Source: Erysipelotrichaceae bacterium
GTDB lineage: Bacteria > Bacillota_I > Bacilli_A > Erysipelotrichales > Coprobacillaceae
Direction of reading: 5' to 3'
Assembly (NCBI GenBank): GCA_021202205.1
Contig: JAJQDJ010000030.1
Span: 1-6,124 of the forward strand
Length of the DNA stretch: 6,124 nt
The translations under genes and the position numbers were made by a program. Shown here one piece after another: positions 6,081-6,124 of the stretch (positions within the stretch are counted from its first letter, which is position 1; the number at the start of each line of letters is the position of its first letter). The notes below the pieces were generated by a model. That model had not been told where the DNA came from, searched no databases, and saw only the letters and a program-made list of their open reading frames with translations.

Positions 6081-6124
6081 TTTCGCACTTCAATTTCAAT
6101 AATTAATTAGTGAAAATAGCGCAA
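6081..6124. repeat. imperfect 44-bp palindrome at the window edge
   Basis: The inner arms TTTCAATAAT (6094-6103) and ATTAGTGAAA (6106-6115) pair with one mismatch around TA. The outer arms TTTCGC (6081-6086) and GCGCAA (6119-6124) match at five of six positions. No T-tract or open frame is visible in 6043-6124, and there is no obvious terminator directly after the gene ending at 6042. It could be an IS end, an intergenic repeat unit or an RNA hairpin; the window stops too soon to tell. Confidence 0.4.

Noticed and set aside
1..6124. CRISPR array, tRNA, rRNA, integrase, relaxase or toxin-antitoxin gene
   Set aside because: No regularly spaced repeats, cloverleaf-like segment, rRNA sequence or proteins of these families were found in any frame.

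Overview
The window looks like DNA of a low-GC Gram-positive bacterium (Bacillota). A gut Erysipelotrichia/Coprobacillaceae- or Clostridia-like host is my inference from the AT-rich sequence, strong AGGAGG-type ribosome binding sites and gene families; the sequence does not prove a genus. It consists of two unrelated halves joined near base 3406.

Left half (1-~3406) is a fragment of an integrative conjugative element (ICE/CTn type). A gene-free leader of about 360 bases carries a near-perfect 32-bp palindrome, a candidate promoter, an AT-rich hairpin and a convincing intrinsic terminator. A tightly packed plus-strand operon follows: an ArdC/LtrC-like protein interrupted by an in-frame TAA, a 61-residue hypothetical protein, a VirD4-type coupling ATPase (intact, 597 residues), and the first ~64 residues of a small signal-peptide-bearing, pilin-like membrane protein. 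The last three genes overlap or nearly overlap, which suggests translational coupling. The rest of the transfer machinery is missing: the pilin-like gene is cut off in mid-frame.

Right half (~3407-6124) looks chromosomal. On the minus strand lie a LysR-type regulator gene with an in-frame TGA and, downstream of it, the N-terminal half of an MFS transporter gene that lacks a good start codon and is cut at the same junction as the pilin-like gene. A strong minus-strand terminator separates the two. Divergent from LysR, on the plus strand, is an apparently intact two-gene operon: a DUF2500 membrane protein and a three-helix membrane protein with a thioredoxin-like C-terminal domain without a CxxC motif. 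A LysR-box-like dyad (T-N11-A) lies in the divergent intergenic region. The window ends in an imperfect 44-bp palindrome that may belong to the next element.

Taken together: an ICE remnant abuts a decaying MFS/LysR locus. Four genes (ArdC-like, pilin-like, MFS, LysR) are broken, while VirD4, the 61-residue gene and the DUF2500 operon keep open frames. I see no convincing undescribed defence or RNA-guided system. The best leads are the chimeric junction, the two clean in-frame stops, and the uncharacterised DUF2500/thioredoxin-like membrane pair.
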